Assembly: GCA_964436005.1 (NCBI GenBank) | Contig: CAYTBK010000092.1 | Coordinates: 1 to 16,744 of the forward strand | Origin: JAGNHB01 sp964436005 | GTDB taxonomy: Bacteria > Acidobacteriota > JAAYUB01 | Reading direction: 5' to 3' | DNA length: 16,744 nucleotides | Shown here: positions 14,625-16,744 of the stretch, one piece after another | Layout of the letters: each line of letters begins with the position of its first letter | Numbering within the stretch: position 1 is the first letter of the stretch | Translations under genes and position numbers: made by a program | The notes under the pieces: model-generated | Told to the model about the DNA's origin: nothing | What the model saw: the letters and a program-made list of their open reading frames with translations, nothing else | The model's database searches: none

Positions 14625-14695
14625 GGAGTGCGGCGCGGCGGCGGCCGGAGCGCCGCGTTCGCCAGGCGCGCAGGCTACCGGAGCGCCGAACGCGG
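14625..14695 (+). repeat. 71-bp dispersed repeat, copy 2 (contains 34-nt unit 14626-14659)
   Basis: Gap-free match to 372-442 (65 of 71 identical by eye). Contains the 34-nt unit beginning GAGTGCGGCGCG, and a longer perfect inverted repeat GCCGCGTTCG (14652-14661) / CGAACGCGGC (14687-14696). It sits between converging genes, right after the pfkB terminator and before the DUF4349 stop. Confidence 0.8.
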
Positions 14696-14713
14696 CGATG
14701 CCGGGACGATGCC

Positions 14714-15802
14714 CTACGGGCGGAGTGGCGTTTCGCCGGTCGGTGCTTCGGGGGCGACACCGGCCGGGGCCGACGGCGCCGGGCCCGGAGGCGCGGACGG
14801 GGCCGGCGGGTAGGGCGCCCAGGGGGCCGGCGGCGGCCCGGGCCAGTAGGCCGGGCGACTCTCCCGGCGGCGGGCGTGGGTCGCCAGGCCTTTCCGGACG
14901 AGTCTCCAGGCCAACCAGACGAGCGCGAAGAACAGCAACCAGGCCGGCCAATCCTCCACCATGTCGATGGCCAGGCGCAGGAGGGAGGCCCAGCCCCGTT
15001 CCACAGCGGTCCAGAGCCGCTCGAAGAAGCCCGGGGAAGCCGGGTCGGGGCGCGGCCCGCTGGGCGGCTGCTCGAACATCGTGACTTCGATGGTGCTGAG
15101 GGAGACCTGGCTGTCCAGGAAGCGCAGGCGCCCCTCGGCCGCCTCGATCTCCTCCTGGACCTGCCGGAGGTACTGCTCCACGTCCAGGATCTCCCGGACG
15201 TTCTTGGCCTGCTTGAGGATCTCCTGGTACTGGGCCTCCACGGCCCGCTTCGCCTTCAGCCGGGCCTGCAGGTCGACGTACTCCTCGCTCACGTCCGACA
15301 CGTTCACCGTGCGGGACTGCACGTGGGCGGCCAGGGCGGCGACGGCGTCGAGCAGGGCGTCGAACCTCTCCGCGGACACCCGCAGCACCAGGCGGTTGGA
15401 CGGCACGCCGTCGACGGTCTTCTCCTCCTCCCGGGCGATGTAGGCCTGATGGGCGGCGGCGATCCGGGCCAGGGCGGAGCGGGCTTCCTTGTACTTCTCC
15501 ACCCGCATCTGGATGGCGCCGTTCTTGATGAGCTTCGGCGCCGCGGCGGCCGACTTCCGGACCGAGGAGTTGTCCAGTAGGCCGCCCCCGGCGGTTACGC
15601 CGTCGCTGGATGCCTCCTTCATGGCCATGGAATGGGCTTCGGCCTCCTGGGCGACCGGCGGGGCGGGGGCGCGCGGCGCCGGGGCGACAGACGCCGGCGC
15701 CTCCTTGCCGGCGGCCTCGGTAGCCGACGGCGCTTCCGAGGCCGTGGAGCAGCCGAGCAGGGAAAGGCACAACAGGGACAGCAGGACAAATCTCTTGCTC
15801 AT
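14714..15802 (-). CDS. DUF4349 domain lipoprotein with C-terminal membrane segment
   Basis: A 362-residue protein starting with a lipoprotein signal (LLGC, Cys18), then an Ala/Pro-rich linker (20-90). The DUF4349 domain follows: GAIQMRVEKYKEARSAL opens it, a SNRLVLRVSAERFDALL strand-helix comes next, then a charged coiled coil (about 176-228) and the closing strand LSTIEVTMFE (235-244). One membrane segment lies at about 284-302, followed by Arg/Lys residues and a Pro/Ala-rich tail (318-362). Function of the family is unknown; the topology suggests an inner-membrane protein with both a lipid anchor and a helix, the tail inside. GGAGGT five bases upstream sets the start. The TAG stop falls inside the repeat core CCCTACGGG. 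Confidence 0.88.
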   Translation of the reverse strand: MSKRFVLLSLLCLSLLGCSTASEAPSATEAAGKEAPASVAPAPRAPAPPVAQEAEAHSMAMKEASSDGVTAGGGLLDNSSVRKSAAAAPKLIKNGAIQMRVEKYKEARSALARIAAAHQAYIAREEEKTVDGVPSNRLVLRVSAERFDALLDAVAALAAHVQSRTVNVSDVSEEYVDLQARLKAKRAVEAQYQEILKQAKNVREILDVEQYLRQVQEEIEAAEGRLRFLDSQVSLSTIEVTMFEQPPSGPRPDPASPGFFERLWTAVERGWASLLRLAIDMVEDWPAWLLFFALVWLAWRLVRKGLATHARRRESRPAYWPGPPPAPWAPYPPAPSAPPGPAPSAPAGVAPEAPTGETPLRP

Positions 15803-15819
15803 AGCCTACCTCCGGTGAC

Positions 15820-15840
15820 GGGTGCGACGCACCCATTATA
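15820..15840 (-). promoter_or_regulatory. -10 element and overlapping palindrome before the DUF4349 gene
   Basis: Minus strand TATAAT (15840-15835) is immediately followed by the palindrome GGGTGCGTCGCACCC (15834-15820), which would cover the transcription start. A repressor operator is the simplest reading; an mRNA 5' hairpin is the alternative. No clear -35 was found. Confidence 0.55.
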
Positions 15841-15910
15841 GCGGTAAGACGAGCGCGCCGGGAAAAATTGCGGAAAATCGGGGGCAGTCGGAATCGCGGC
15901 CCGGCGGGCA

Positions 15911-15939
15911 TTGATTTCGGGGCGGTCCTCCGGCAGAAT
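15911..15939 (+). promoter_or_regulatory. Possible sigma-70-type promoter for the HI0933-family gene
   Basis: TTGATT (15911-15916), 17-base spacer, CAGAAT (15934-15939): four of six matches in each box. The predicted transcript start lies at about 15946, which would make the first ATG leaderless and favours the second ATG (15970). Confidence 0.35.
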
Positions 15940-15945
15940 GCGCCC

Positions 15946-16744
15946 ATGACGGGGAGCGACGCCAACAGGATGTACCGCGGGATCGTGATCGGGGCCGGCG
16001 CGGCCGGCCTGGCGGCGGGCTGCTTCCTCCCGCCCGAGGGCTGGCTCGTCCTCGACGCCGGGGGCGCCGCCGGCCGGAAGATCCTGGTTTCGGGGGGAGG
16101 GCGCTGCAACATCGCCCCGGCGCGGGTTCACCCCGCCGACTACTCTGGGGCGCACCCCCAGATCGTGCACCAGGTGGCCGCCGCCTGGCCGGTGGAGAAG
16201 TGGAAGGCCTGGTGGGCGGACCTGGGCGTCCCCTGGAAGCGGGAAGGGGACCGGTACTACCCCGCCTCCGGCAACGGAAGGAACCTGCTCGTCGCCCTGC
16301 TGCGCCGGGTGCGGCCGCCCCTGGCCCTGAACGTGCGGGTGGGCGACATCCGCCGGGAGGCGGGCCGGTTCCGGCTGGCCACCTCCCGGGGCGACCTCCT
16401 CGCCGAGCGATTGCTCGTGGCCTCCGGTGGCCCGGCCTGGCCGCAGCTCGGCGGAGACGGCGCCCTGTGGCCCGTGCTGGAGCGCCTGGGACACCGGGTG
16501 GCGCCGGCGCGCCCCGCCCTGTGCCCCCTGCTCGTGCGCGACCCCTGGTGGCGGGACCTTTCCGGCGTGTCGCTGGAAGTCGCCGTGCGCAACAGCCGGG
16601 CCCGTTACGCCGGGACGGTGCTCCTGACGCACCAGGGCCTTTCGGGCCCGGTGGTCATGGACAACGCCCACCGCTGGGAGGGCGCCCTGGCCCTGGACTG
16701 GCTGCCCGGCCTGCCGGCCGGGGACCTGGAGGCGGCGCTGCTGG
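15946..16744 (+). CDS. HI0933-family NAD(P)/FAD-dependent oxidoreductase (3' end beyond window)
   Basis: 266 residues are visible and the frame is still open at the window edge; the family is about 390-420 residues, so roughly two thirds is present. Motifs in order: FAD-binding GAGAAG (16-21), the hallmark SGGGRCNI (49-56), ASGGPAWPQLGGDG (159-172, usually TGG..P.TGS.G.G) and THQGLSGP (228-235). These proteins bind FAD and their substrate is mostly unknown; no specific role is claimed. Two in-frame starts are possible: ATG 15946 or ATG 15970 (MYRGIVIGAGAAGL, the canonical family start with GGGGAG 13 bases upstream). The gene is divergent from the DUF4349 gene across 143 bases. Confidence 0.9.
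   Translation, partial: MTGSDANRMYRGIVIGAGAAGLAAGCFLPPEGWLVLDAGGAAGRKILVSGGGRCNIAPARVHPADYSGAHPQIVHQVAAAWPVEKWKAWWADLGVPWKREGDRYYPASGNGRNLLVALLRRVRPPLALNVRVGDIRREAGRFRLATSRGDLLAERLLVASGGPAWPQLGGDGALWPVLERLGHRVAPARPALCPLLVRDPWWRDLSGVSLEVAVRNSRARYAGTVLLTHQGLSGPVVMDNAHRWEGALALDWLPGLPAGDLEAALL

Overview
The window is very GC-rich bacterial DNA, with G or C at most third codon positions, which is why long antisense open frames shadow nearly every gene. The best taxonomic hint is the von Willebrand A protein at 1250-2139, which has the layout of the VWFA-related family that is greatly expanded in Acidobacteriota. A soluble indolepyruvate:ferredoxin oxidoreductase alpha subunit, a dockerin-bearing secreted protein and a PfkB kinase fit an anaerobic or facultative member of that phylum. 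The phylum call is an inference; there is no rRNA or marker gene here. A run of exactly 100 N (2140-2239) is a scaffold gap that removes the ends of two genes.

Layout. Positions 1-713 are a gene-free island of short repeats and hairpins. A block of minus-strand genes runs from 9343 down to 714: a GT39-like membrane glycosyltransferase, a secreted S9-type hydrolase, SixA-like phosphatase, an ArnT-like (GT83) membrane glycosyltransferase, an LD-carboxypeptidase (S66), Mpl, the VWA protein and a shikimate kinase. From the S9 gene onward the genes lie close together, and several start/stop pairs overlap (ATGA at 4615-4618 and 1250-1253; 11 nt at 3644-3654), so one operon is likely. Upstream lies a separate minus-strand gene for a secreted kelch/PD40-like/dockerin protein (9537-11468). 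A divergent plus-strand operon follows: iorA and a PfkB kinase, ending in a clear intrinsic terminator at 14581-14620. Next come a minus-strand DUF4349 lipoprotein (14714-15802) and, divergent from it, the start of an HI0933-family flavoprotein that runs off the window.

Function. The LD-carboxypeptidase/Mpl pair forms a coherent peptidoglycan-recycling step: trimming tetrapeptide to tripeptide, then ligating it to UDP-MurNAc. The two GT-C glycosyltransferases, the secreted hydrolase and the VWA protein give the block an envelope theme. iorA appears without iorB next to it.

The least explained content is the repeats. A 34-nt hairpin-forming unit (GAGTGCGG ... CCGCTTT) occurs four times at fixed length (373-406, 497-530 inverted, 7998-8031, 14626-14659), with paired stem changes in one copy. 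A 109-bp element with 29-nt terminal inverted repeats lies at 589-697. No known defence system, CRISPR array, tRNA, rRNA or insertion-sequence transposase was seen.
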